Shown piece after piece: positions 22,876 through 31,263 of a stretch of 64,000 nucleotides of DNA. Source of the DNA: Cannabis sativa (Eukaryota; Streptophyta; Magnoliopsida; Rosales; Cannabaceae); contig NC_083604.1 in assembly GCF_029168945.1 (NCBI RefSeq), positions 39,675,686-39,739,685 on the forward strand. Reading direction: 5' to 3'. The notes beneath the pieces were generated by a model. It had not been told where the DNA came from. It made no database searches and worked only from the letters and a program-made list of their open reading frames with translations. Every line of letters begins with the position of its first letter. The first letter of the stretch is position 1. The position numbers and the translations under genes are program-made.

Positions 22876-23600
22876 CTGGGAAAGGATACAAGTATAAGTA
22901 AGAATCTCCAAGAAAAAATAATAAGGAGAAAAGTAAACTACAAAATACTTACCACGGTGAGGGAGTGGCTGAGATCTTGGACTTGGAAGATGGAGTTCAA
23001 GGATGCACAAGCAGCGAACCGCCTGGGTGCACACCGGGTAAGCTGGGACGCGAACTCGCCAGTCATCTCCGCGGCAAAGGGAGCTAGTGTGGGCCCGAGG
23101 AAACGACCGAACCAGTCCGACAAGGGATCCCAATTTAGATCCCACGGATTCTGGTAGTCCGGGTTGTTGAGAGTATTTTGCATCTCAACTCGCAAAATTC
23201 TCTTCAGATGCTCCACTTCAGCATACCCCCGGGAGTATTCATCCATGACGTAGTTGTGTTTAGCTATCCGGAGCTCCTGTCTCGCCTCATCTCCAGGAAC
23301 CGGAGTCAGCACAATGTTGGGAGGGGCTGTGTGTTCCTCCATCTCGGGACAGATCCCGCTATCAAGACCATGGGCCGGAGTATCAGCTCTCCGTTGCCGT
23401 TTGGGCTCCTCCTGGGCAACCATTTTGCCCTTGCGCTTGCGAATCAGAGCAACTTCTTACTCTTCTTCACTTTCTTCAACTTCCTCAGGAAGAGCCCGTT
23501 GCTCTTCTTGACCTTCTTCAACTTCCTCAGAAAAGACCCATTGCTTTTCTTGACCTTCTCCCGGAAGCACCTCCTCATCCACTAAGTCAATAGTGTCTTG
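22876..23600 (-). pseudogene. Antisense gene of G1, acidic block, exon and phase-0 intron
   Basis: From 23600 downward a Glu-rich segment reads FSEEVEEGQEEQRALPEEVEE and is interrupted by one TAA near 23458, then continues in frame as a basic RKRKGK and MVAQEEPKRQRR (potential nuclear localisation signal, inference). A conserved-looking segment follows, ending FQVQDLSHSLTV at 22953. The intron is 77 nt, 22952-22876: donor GTAAGTATT, acceptor CCTTTCCCAG. Splicing is phase 0 and joins ...HSLTV to LAAEAGRL. Without splicing the frame stops within five codons. Confidence 0.7.
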
Positions 23601-23620
23601 AGGGGCACTGGAAGAAGCTT

Positions 23621-24241
23621 TTAAAGGGTGGCCATCTGGGAAGAAGTTAAAGGAGGGGGAGCTTCAGGAGTGTGAACCCCGGCAAGTTCGGCCAAAATGG
23701 CATCCATGGAAGTACCTGCTACAACAAAAGAAAAAAAGGCAAGTGTTAGAACATCCATGGAAAACAACAAACACTCAAATATAGCAATCAAGCTAGTCCT
23801 ACCCTGACTCTCTAATTCGGCCTTAGCAAAGTTCCGAATCTTAACGCTGGCAGCATCGTCTCCGAGATAGCTGTCTGAAGGCTGGAACCAGCTGGAGGAA
23901 ATGTAAGCCGAAGGGTCTAAGGGAACAGGCTCCGGAGGACCAGAACCCATCCAGGACCGACCTAGGAAATCTCCTAAGTTGGAAAAATAAAATTCCTTCA
24001 TATGGTCCCCCCACCGGGTCGAGGGCATCCTAAACCTATGAAGACGCTCATCGAACCCTACAGGCCTAAGACTGGCATATTCGCCAACAGAAGGGATGTA
24101 ATGTACTGCTAAAGGAGACTTACCGGAGCCGAAAGTGATGGCACCAGGAGCCCCAGTGTTCGGCTCCTGAGCCGAAGGCTTTGGCCTAGAAACCCTTGTC
24201 TCAGCTGAGTCCCCAATGCGAAGAGGCTTCCCAGCGATCGC
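23621..24241 (-). pseudogene. Antisense gene of G1, middle part after the in-frame stop
   Basis: Same frame as the N-terminal part (25255 and 24028 differ by a multiple of three). It reads through FDERLHRFRMPSTRWGDHMKEF and FLGRSWMGSGPPEP to AELESQ. A probable intron follows: donor CAGGGTAGGACT near 23812, acceptor TTGTTGTAGCAG near 23720, a multiple of three in length. An alternative donor GGTAAGTCTCC near 24123 could remove a further piece. The next exon (DAILAELAG) ends near 23636, where a one-base shift or another splice leads into the acidic block. Confidence 0.65.
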
Positions 24242-25255
24242 CTAGCTTCTCCTCTCGACCGGGCTCCCCACGCGAAGTGGCCTCCCGGAAGCTGCTTGAG
24301 CCTTGGAGTAAGCTTTCTCCTGAGCCTTCCGGTAGAGATACTCCTGGTACTTCTTCTCGGCAGTGGCGATGATCTCGTCCCAGAAGATCTTCTCCGCGGC
24401 AGGTGCCCTCACATTTGGACAGATAACCCTGGAGAGGTTAGAGTCCTCCACTGATTGGTGCGGCAGGATGAGCTTGGCCTTTCGGAAGTTCTTCATTGTG
24501 ACCAGGCCCCCGACGTCAAGTTCCGCCCGGTCGTAAGTTGCAAAGACCTGGGCCCTCCGGAGAAAAACTTGAGTAGGCGCAGTCCGCTCATAAGGAGGAA
24601 TCCTGACCCACTCCGTGAGAAGCTCCGGGTGCTCCACTGCTCGGAACCTTGAGGAGAAGAAGAAATGATGGCGATACTCCTTAACATGAGTTTGCCTATT
24701 ATAAGGGACCACCCCATCATTGACAAGGTGGGCCCGGAACCCATAAAAACCATCTTTAAGTTTGTCTCCCTTTTTGGGAACAGAAACAAGTTCATAAAAA
24801 TACAAAATCTCTGCCGAACTGGGAGAGCCCCATCCCCGGGCGGAGTAAAAAATAAATAAGCCTGAGAGCAGGCGGTATGCTTGAGGAATCAGTTTGTATG
24901 GCGCAAGGCCGACAAAAACTAAAAAATTAACAAAGTAATCCTGGAGAGGAAGCATAGCCCCGGACATCAAGTGCGTCTGGCTCCAAGCCCCGAAGCCGCC
25001 ATAGTTATGGTTGGGCGTCTCCACATCTTGAGGCGGCCGGTGGTACGTCCCAGATGTGGAAGGCTTGATTCCAGCCACCTCCACGATGTTCTCCAGCTGA
25101 TGGGGGTAGGTTAAGGTGGAGTGAAGCTCTGCCGCTTCCCATCCGGTGGCCCGGGACTTATACCCCTCTTGGGCAACGGGACCCAGGGAGACATCTTCGA
25201 GGGTAGCTAGACGCTTACCACTCTTCTTGGACGACTTTGAACCAGATGCAGACAT
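24242..25255 (-). CDS. Antisense gene of G1, N-terminal domain (337 codons)
   Basis: The main globular part. The block from about residue 95 to 230 (MLPLQDYFVNFLVFVGLAPY, IPQAYRLLSGLFIFYSARGW, FYELVSVPKK, EYRHHFFFSSRF) resembles the plant family Pfam calls putative gypsy type transposon (PF04195); this is from memory of its pattern and is not a search result. The C-terminal end is Lys/Ala rich and ends in GRPLRVGSPVERR. After the TAG stop the frame stays open and repeats a similar phrase (GKPLRIGDSAETR), so the stop is a point lesion and not the natural end. Nuclear or RNA-binding roles have been guessed for such proteins; nothing here shows one. Confidence 0.78.
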   Translation of the reverse strand: MSASGSKSSKKSGKRLATLEDVSLGPVAQEGYKSRATGWEAAELHSTLTYPHQLENIVEVAGIKPSTSGTYHRPPQDVETPNHNYGGFGAWSQTHLMSGAMLPLQDYFVNFLVFVGLAPYKLIPQAYRLLSGLFIFYSARGWGSPSSAEILYFYELVSVPKKGDKLKDGFYGFRAHLVNDGVVPYNRQTHVKEYRHHFFFSSRFRAVEHPELLTEWVRIPPYERTAPTQVFLRRAQVFATYDRAELDVGGLVTMKNFRKAKLILPHQSVEDSNLSRVICPNVRAPAAEKIFWDEIIATAEKKYQEYLYRKAQEKAYSKAQAASGRPLRVGSPVERRS

Positions 25256-25264
25256 GTTTTGATT

Positions 25265-25730
25265 CTGAAAAAAGAGTTAAGATTCCAGCAGTCAGGCCCC
25301 ATACCAAACCCTAAACCAAGAAAAGGGAATGGGGGTCCCCTAACCGCTGGAAAGAGGCCCCCTCCGGACATCTGTGAAATAGGAAACCCTAGAAGGATTC
25401 CTTGGACAAGAGTCAGGTGCAATAAATTCACAGAAGATGACATTACGCATTAAAGAAAAAAGAAAGGGCAGAAAATCGAGAAAAAGCAGTCTCCTCTGTG
25501 CCCTAGACGACCAGTATACGAAGAACGTATGGTCCTTTGCAGAAAAATAGTAACAAATACGTGACAAGAGCAGTCCTAACACCAGAAATGGTGAATCTAG
25601 ACCTGTTACGTGAAAAATCTAAAAGAGTGCATTCCCAGAAACTTCAAATACTAAACCCAGAAAAAACGAACAGATAAGTAAAAGCATGCCATGTACATTA
25701 ACAGTAAAGCAAGGGGTGCAAGAAACTTAC
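25265..25730 (-). other. Putative 5' UTR intron of the G1 antisense gene
   Basis: On the minus strand a donor GTAAGTTTC begins at 25730 and an acceptor TTAACTCTTTTTTCAG ends at 25265, with a branch-like CTTAAC and a strong pyrimidine run. The spliced exon would start nine bases before the ATG at 25255. Length 466 nt. Inferred from sequence only. Confidence 0.6.
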
Positions 25731-25927
25731 AGTGAAATGTTGAGATTGGGGGTTCTGCTGTAGATCAAACAAAGATAGGAAGGATTGACAGTAGTGAACG
25801 AAGATGGACTGGGAAATTTGCAAAGTGTTCAAAAGTGTTTTCTTGGTCTGAGAATTTTTTCTCTCTAGGAAACTTGAGCAAAGTTGGCAAGAAATGGGAA
25901 GTAACCGAAATGAAGAAAAGGTGGTGG

Positions 25928-25937
25928 CTTTTATAGG
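25928..25937 (-). promoter_or_regulatory. TATA box for the G1 antisense gene
   Basis: The minus strand reads CCTATAAAAG (+ strand CTTTTATAGG), about 200 nt before the putative 5' UTR intron donor and outside the LTR. It would place the antisense transcription start near 25900. It is separate from the sense LTR promoter. Confidence 0.6.
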
Positions 25938-26250
25938 CAAAAATGCATGAGGAACATGCACTATCACCTACCAATCGAACGGTTGGGGAAACGCACGATT
26001 CGAATTCCCAAAGATCAATGGATCAGATTGATTTGTAATTAAGGCGGTAGAAACGTTTGAGTATCCGTCTAACACCATTAATGCGTCGTATAAATCAATG
26101 GGCGCGAAACGAATCGACCTCTGCAAAAAGTGAATTGCTGCATTAAAGGCCATCATTAAATACACCTTCACGCGCTCAAAGCTCGTGCCAGGAAACCGAG
26201 GAGTCGACCGGAGGCACTTGAGCAAGCCTTGTTTTATTTTTCAAATAAAC
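25938..26250. other. G1 region between antisense promoter and polypurine tract
   Basis: About 310 bp without a convincing gene. It probably holds the upstream control region of the antisense gene. No motif recognised with confidence. Confidence 0.5.
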
Positions 26251-26263
26251 AAGGCTTGGGGGG
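26251..26263 (+). other. Polypurine tract of G1
   Basis: AAGGCTTGGGGGG immediately before the LTR-like segment. A G-rich tract of this form precedes the 3' LTR in Tat-type elements. Confidence 0.7.
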
Positions 26264-27053
26264 TAAATCTTGCCCCTGATTTTGCCCAATATACGTGCAC
26301 CAACCAGACAAGGACACGTGGATCAAACAACTTAGCATCCAAACTATTTGCTAAGTCTTTATGTAATAAAGCAGCATCCGGGACATGCCTCCCGGAGGAG
26401 ACATAAGGAGCCCCACACGCTTCCGGAAGCCCAAGTAAGGCTAAGGCATCTCCGCGAGGTGTCAGGTTTGCCCTGATCAATCAAGTCGCATTTAATGCCG
26501 CATGGGAGAAAGCGTGTTGGGACTGCTACACGCAATAAAGTCTGACGGCACAACCTCCAACTAGCAGCTACAAAGTAATGATCATTTAAGTCTATCGACG
26601 GCTACACTGTGAAGAGTCACATCAGTCAAAAGACAATAAGGACATTCCAAATAAAAGCCCTACAGCACCTAGGGATTTAACCGTGCATTACCCATGGTAT
26701 ATTCATTGGGAATGCCCAACTTTATGGATACTTACAGATACATTTGTACAATAGTTCTGGGGATCACCCCACCAAAAACACTATAAATACCCCCTCAAAG
26801 CTCATTAAATGGGGTCAAGAATCTTGGGTTGCATAAGAGCAAGAAGAGTAAATACTCACCAAGAACATTCTCTGTATTTATAAGGGTGAAACACTCACCA
26901 AATACATTCTCTGTATTAAATACATCCATAAATGAGATAGCCTCGTGGACTAAGGCTCATTAACGCCCCAACCACGTAAAAATCCTTCTATAATTTTCTT
27001 ACAGCTCTAGAATCTTATTATATTTTATTGGTTGCCGAAAACCTCGGTCAACA
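26264..27053 (+). repeat. 3' LTR of G1 (about 790 bp)
   Basis: The end, AACCTCGGTCAACA at 27040-27053, is a typical Tat-type LTR terminus. The start is set by the polypurine tract, so it may be off by a few bases (the usual TG is not intact). It contains a TATA box CTATAAATAC at 26781-26790. The 5' LTR is not in the window, so the borders cannot be confirmed by comparison. Confidence 0.7.
26781..26790 (+). promoter_or_regulatory. TATA box in the G1 3' LTR
   Basis: CTATAAATAC followed by a C-rich stretch (CCCCTCAAAG), in the sense orientation; the expected transcription start is near 26815. Confidence 0.65.
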
Positions 27054-27163
27054 ACTCGTCTTCAAATTGAGGAGGAAGCTCGAAAATAAGACCAAAAGCA
27101 AAAGATGCTTGTTGTGGGAAACAACAACAACACTAATAAAAGATCCGCTATTGTTTTGAAACC
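27054..27163 (+). other. Pre-insertion DNA, left part, possible fragment of a coding exon
   Basis: 110 bp between the end of G1 and copia element R. In one frame it reads KMLVVGNNNNTNKRSA and stays open across the R insertion into 54883-54950 once a single TSD is counted. That gives about 40 open codons in total. I cannot identify a family. It may be a host exon or an older repeat. Confidence 0.4.
27159..27163. repeat. Target site duplication of copia element R, left copy
   Basis: AAACC before the LTR; AAACC again at 54883-54887. Confidence 0.92.
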
Positions 27164-27328
27164 TGTAGAAAATAGTGAATCGAATTGTGTTTGTATTTCA
27201 TAGAATAGTACATATTTATATACAAAGCTAGGAGACTAAATGGGAAACTACCAATAACAAAATAGGAAACTACTAAATATTAGTTACCCTAATTCTCTTA
27301 CAACTAATATACAGGTAATATTCTAACA
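27164..27328 (-). repeat. Copia R, left LTR (3' LTR, 165 bp)
   Basis: From TGTAGAAAATAGTGAATCG to ATTCTAACA. It matches 54718-54882 over its full length with only about six differences by eye. Confidence 0.93.
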
Positions 27329-27347
27329 CTCCCCCTCAAGCTGGAGC
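27329..27347 (-). other. Polypurine tract of copia R
   Basis: The minus strand reads GCTTGAGGGGGAG directly before TGTTAGAATA, the LTR start in element orientation. Confidence 0.85.
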
Positions 27348-27358
27348 ATAGATGTTAA

Positions 27359-29243
27359 TGTTGGAATTTATTTTACCAGGATCTTAGATCTACTCACAAG
27401 TATGTTGTTTAACACCCTAAATATGAACTTTCTAAAACGATAAATAAACTCATATAAAGTTAAGAAAACCTTACATTAGTTGCAGCGGAATAATGTCTCA
27501 TTCCACTCAGATCTCTAACCCTTGTATCCTTTCTGTCGCAGAGTATTATCAAGATCTGAGCCCAAATGTCCTTCTCTTTGTGTGTGATCCTTCACAGTCT
27601 TCCAATCTATGATTGAGATACCACTTGGCGTGTGTGGGCACTACTCTATCACTGAGGGTTTCGAAGTTTAGAAGAGGAAAAGAGAGAGAGTTAAGTTCGG
27701 CTATAGAGAGAGAGGGAAGGCTCAGTTTTATGAAAAAGTAATTTTTTAAGAAAAGGTTATGAAAACTTGTTATTTGACTGAGCCATCACTTTCTATTTAT
27801 AGGCAACTACTAGGTTTAGGTTAATAATTATTTGACATTAAAATAATGAAAATATTAATTGGAAAATCTTGCTTAAGTGGCCGGCCAAGGTGTGTAATGG
27901 GCCTTACTTGGTTTTTGCAGTTTTCACAATTTTTATTTCTATTTTCTCAAAAATGCCAATTTTTCAATTCTAACCTTTTAAATGCCAAAACTAATTATTT
28001 AATAACTAAAATAGATTATTAAATAATATTGTAATTTAATTTAATTATTAATTAGACATATAAAGTCTATTAATTAATAAATAAATCTAGAATCTCTTTT
28101 CTTTACAATTTCACCCCTGCTTAGTGAAAATTCACAAATTAGACATAGTCTAACTTTAGAATTGTAATTGATTAATCACGAATCAATTATTGAGTCTTAC
28201 AAGCAGTATAGTCTCAACTAGAATGGGGACCATGGATCTATATGCTGCGCTTCCAATAAGTGAACCGAATTTACTAAGTAAATCCCTACTTATTAATTCC
28301 TCGTTGAATCCACTCTTAGAACTTAGAATTTCACTATCAGACTTATATAGAGCATATTTTATGTTCCACGATATAGATATGCTATCTCATTTAACCATTG
28401 TTATAATCTTATTGTGATCAAAGATCCTCTATATAGATGATTTACATCGAGATGGGATAATTTTACCGTTCTCACCCCTCAACGTATTTTGCCCATTAAA
28501 ACACTTAGCTACCTGTACATGATGTTTAGTGATCTAAGAATTAGTCACTTAAACAAGAGCTCATCCATTTACTTCTATTTAGCTAAGCTCGAAGGGAATC
28601 ATCACTTGACTTCTATACACCAGTAGAAGCTATAGATTCCATATTTATGTTCAGCACTCCCACTCAATCATACTATCATGTTCCCAAAATATACGTATCA
28701 CCCTGACCCAAAAGTAGGCTTAACTAATAAATCAAAGAACATAAATAGCACTCCTAAGTTGAGCCTAAGCATATCAGGATTTAGATTCTTTTAATCTTAA
28801 GATCCACTACTGATATTGACTTGGAAAGATATGACGATAAGTTTATAATATCTTAACTAAGTTGCAATATCGGTCCAGTCCAATGTATACTCCATACATT
28901 CGAAACTAGTATACTTTACCAATGTCCTGGAAAGAACATAACACTTACTCCAAGTGTAAGTACACATCATCGCTGATTATCACATTAGTGTAAATCCAAA
29001 ACACTGATGAAACATGGACTTAGTCTTTTGATTCATATTATCACAATCACATTCCACTGTGTTGACGATACTGTAATTGTGAATAAACATATGATCTAGA
29101 CTTAACAAATTTTGTGTGTAAATGTAATAAACATATTAAACCATTAGCATGTAAAATTCATGCAAACATAAATCACTTCAAATTTCTTACACTGATAACT
29201 AATCAGATTGTAAAGGGTTTTATTTAGGGCACAAAACCCAACA
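27359..29243 (-). repeat. Solo LTR of the A/B family (1885 bp) in copia R
   Basis: It starts TGTTGGAATTTATTTTACC and ends ACCCAACA. TSD GTTAA flanks it (27354-27358 and 29244-29248). No interior remains, so LTR-LTR recombination removed it. By eye it is closer to the LTR of A than to those of B. The TATA box on the minus strand is CCTATAAATAG near 27792-27802. It interrupts R just before the end of the RNase H reading frame. Confidence 0.92.
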
Positions 29244-29248
29244 GTTAA

Positions 29249-29705
29249 TCATGCCAAGCTTGTTACAAAGATAATCAACCCGCACCCCATTCAAAGCCTT
29301 TGTAAAAATATCTCCTAGTTGTTCTCCGGTCTTCACATATCCTGTGGAGATCAGACCTTGTTGAATTTTCTCACGAACAAAATGACAATCGATCTCAATG
29401 TGCTTAGTTCGCTCGTGGAATACGGGATTTGATGCAATATGAAGAGCAGCTTGATTATCACACCACAATTTTGCTGGAATAGAAGTCTTAAACCTAAATT
29501 CAGTCAAAAGCTGATAAATCCATATTACCTCACACACAGACTGTGCCATAGCTCTATATTCTGATTCAGCACTGGATCTAGATACAACATTTTGTTTCTT
29601 ACTCTTCCAAGAGACCAGATTTCCCCCAACAAATACACAATATCCTGAAGTGGATTGTTTATCTACCTTGGAGCCTGCCCAATCTGCATCAGAAAAACAC
29701 TCAAT
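29249..29705 (-). pseudogene. pol: Copia R RNase H
   Basis: RNase H that degrades the RNA template in the particle. Reading 5' to 3' on the minus strand: DADWAGSKVDKQSTSGYCVF, SWKSKKQNVVSRSSAESEYRAMA, then IWIYQLLTEF, AKLWCDNQAALHIASNPVFHERTKHIEID and a C terminus KLGMIN. The catalytic residues (Asp in DADW, Glu in SAESEY, Asp in WCDNQA) are present. One stop (TAG, 29706-29708) separates it from RT in the same frame. The last codons are cut by the solo LTR and continue at 27358. Confidence 0.9.
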
Positions 29706-30640
29706 CTAGGTATGTCCATGATCCTTGTAAACTATACCTCGTCCTGGTGCTCCTTTCAAGTAACATAAAATTTGCTCTAATGCTGCCCAATGATGAATTG
29801 TTGGAGAAGACATGAACTGACTAATGACACTAACCGGGAATGCAATATCTGGACGAGTCACAGTTAGATAATTCAACTTTCCAACTAACCTGCGATATTT
29901 CTCAGGATCTTCAAATGGTTTCCCATCACGTGTAACATGTACAACTGGATTCATTGCAGCATTACAAGGTTTTGCTCCCAATTTTCCTGTCTCAGTTAAC
30001 AAATCAAGTACATACTTTCTTAGAGATAGAAAAATACCTTGTTTACTCCGAGTAACTTCAATACCCAAGAAATACTTGAGCTCCCCTAAATCTTTCGTGT
30101 GAAACTGGGTGTGAATAAAAGACTTAAGGGATGAGATGCCTTCAGTATCATTTCCAGTAATAACGATGTCATCAACATACACCACTAACAAAATGATCCC
30201 AGTAGTTGATCTTTTATAAAACACAGAATGATCTGACTTACTTTTCAACAAACAAAATTTCTCAACAGCCTAACTAAATTTACCAAACCAAGCACGAGGG
30301 CTTTGTTTCAATCCATATAAAGATTTGCAAAGATGACAAACTCGCCCTAACTCCCCCTGAGCAACAAACCCAGGAGGTTGCTCCATATATACTTCTTCCT
30401 CAAGATCTCCATGAAGAAAATCATTTTAATATCTAGATGATGCAAAGGCCATTGATGAGTAGCTGCCATGGAAATGAACAGTCGAACAGATGTGAGTTTA
30501 GCAACAGGAGAAAAAGAATCACAGTAGTCCACTCCATAGGTTTGAGCATAACCCTTGTCAACAAGACGGGCCTTTAAGCGAGAAATTGTGCCATTTGGAT
30601 TGAATTTAATCGTAAACACCCATTTTCACCTTATGGCCTA
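29706..30640 (-). pseudogene. pol: Copia R reverse transcriptase
   Basis: Begins VFTIKFNPNGTISRLKARLV, followed by GYAQTYGVDYCDSFSPVAKL and [22 protein letters not shown]. The frame then shifts by one base near 30425, after which [37 protein letters not shown] and the catalytic VVYVDDIVITGND (YVDD at 30165-30180) are read. A TAG lies near 30271. The C-terminal part (LKYFLGIEVTRSKQGIFLSLRKY, KYRRLVGKLNYLTVTRPDI) is intact to 29706. The full copia RT fold is covered but broken by at least one shift and two stops. Confidence 0.9.
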
Positions 30641-31258
30641 TTTTCTAGAAGGTAAATTGACCAAGACCCAAGTACCATTTGCAACTAAAGCATTCATCTC
30701 TTCTATCATTGCAGCAAGCCAACCAGGATGAGACATTGCTTCACAAACAATTTTAGGAATAGTGATAGAATTAAGAGAATCAATAAAAGAGCAAGAAGAA
30801 GAGGAGAGATGATTATAAGACACAAAATAAGAAATAGGAAAAGTACATTGGCGTTTACCTTTACGTAGTGCAATGGGAAGATCATCTTTGATTTCCGAAT
30901 CTGATGACGAAGATGCAGGTGCAGGACATGAAACAGGAGGTGGAGGAGGGGGCGCCTTGTGTACACTATAGGAGGCCACGGGAGTGGGAGAGGTGGTGGA
31001 AGGGGTGGAGGTGTAGACATTGTGGGGGTTATGACCGAGGGAGGTGAAGGAGCATGAGACTCGTCAGAACATGTAGCAGGCATAGAGGATGTGACAGAAT
31101 ATACCAACAAATCATCATCCTTCCCCTGACTAGTAGGAGTATTAGAAGATGAAAAATAAGGTGTATTTTCTACAAAAGTAACATCAATAGAAATAAGATA
31201 TTTGTTGAGATCAGGACAATAACACCTATACCCTTTCTGAAGACGAGAATAACCAAGA
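30641..31258 (-). pseudogene. pol: Copia R integrase-RT linker
   Basis: Low-complexity Pro/Ser-rich linker between integrase and RT (PPPPPPVSCPAPASSSS), then EAMSHPGWLAAMIEEMNALVANGTW, the conserved entry to copia RT. The N-terminal end, GYSRLQKGYRCY, continues the integrase C terminus interrupted by element D at the AAGAC duplication. Two frames are used, so there is a shift near 30950. Confidence 0.8.
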
Positions 31259-31263
31259 AAGAC

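Larger units (their letters stand above)
22200..25255 (-). pseudogene. Antisense gene of G1 (Retand-type aORF), multi-exon, slightly damaged
   Basis: A gene on the opposite strand between pol and the 3' LTR. It starts at the ATG at 25255, seven codons into a Ser/Lys-rich start (MSASGSKSSKKSGKR). A long coding stretch runs to 24028 and beyond, broken only by one TAG at 24242-24244 that is in frame with what follows. Inferred introns: one with boundaries near 23812 and 23720, and a clean phase-0 intron 22952-22876. An acidic Glu-rich block with a TAA lies at about 23455-23590, and a one-base shift near 22690. The C-terminal part is coiled coil. Extra antisense ORFs of this kind are known in Retand elements; their function is unknown. 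Details are in the part entries. Confidence 0.8.
2879..27053 (+). mobile_element. Gypsy element G1 (Tat/Retand type), partial, with nested insertions
   Basis: A Ty3-gypsy element whose 5' LTR and gag start lie outside the window or are displaced by element A. Reading 5' to 3' it holds gag, protease, RT, an additional RNase H, integrase (split by B), a non-coding spacer, an antisense gene, a polypurine tract and a 3' LTR. The second RNase H after RT and the antisense gene between pol and the 3' LTR are known features of the Tat clade, especially Retand-type elements. Its coding regions are visibly richer in G+C than the surrounding repeats. It is inactive: RT has an internal deletion, the integrase has a changed catalytic residue, and there are several frame lesions. 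Confidence 0.85.

Noticed and set aside
22528..23585. Plus-strand frames of 135-209 codons in the G1 3' region
   Set aside because: They are mirror frames of the antisense gene, whose minus-strand reading has splice sites and a coherent protein composition.
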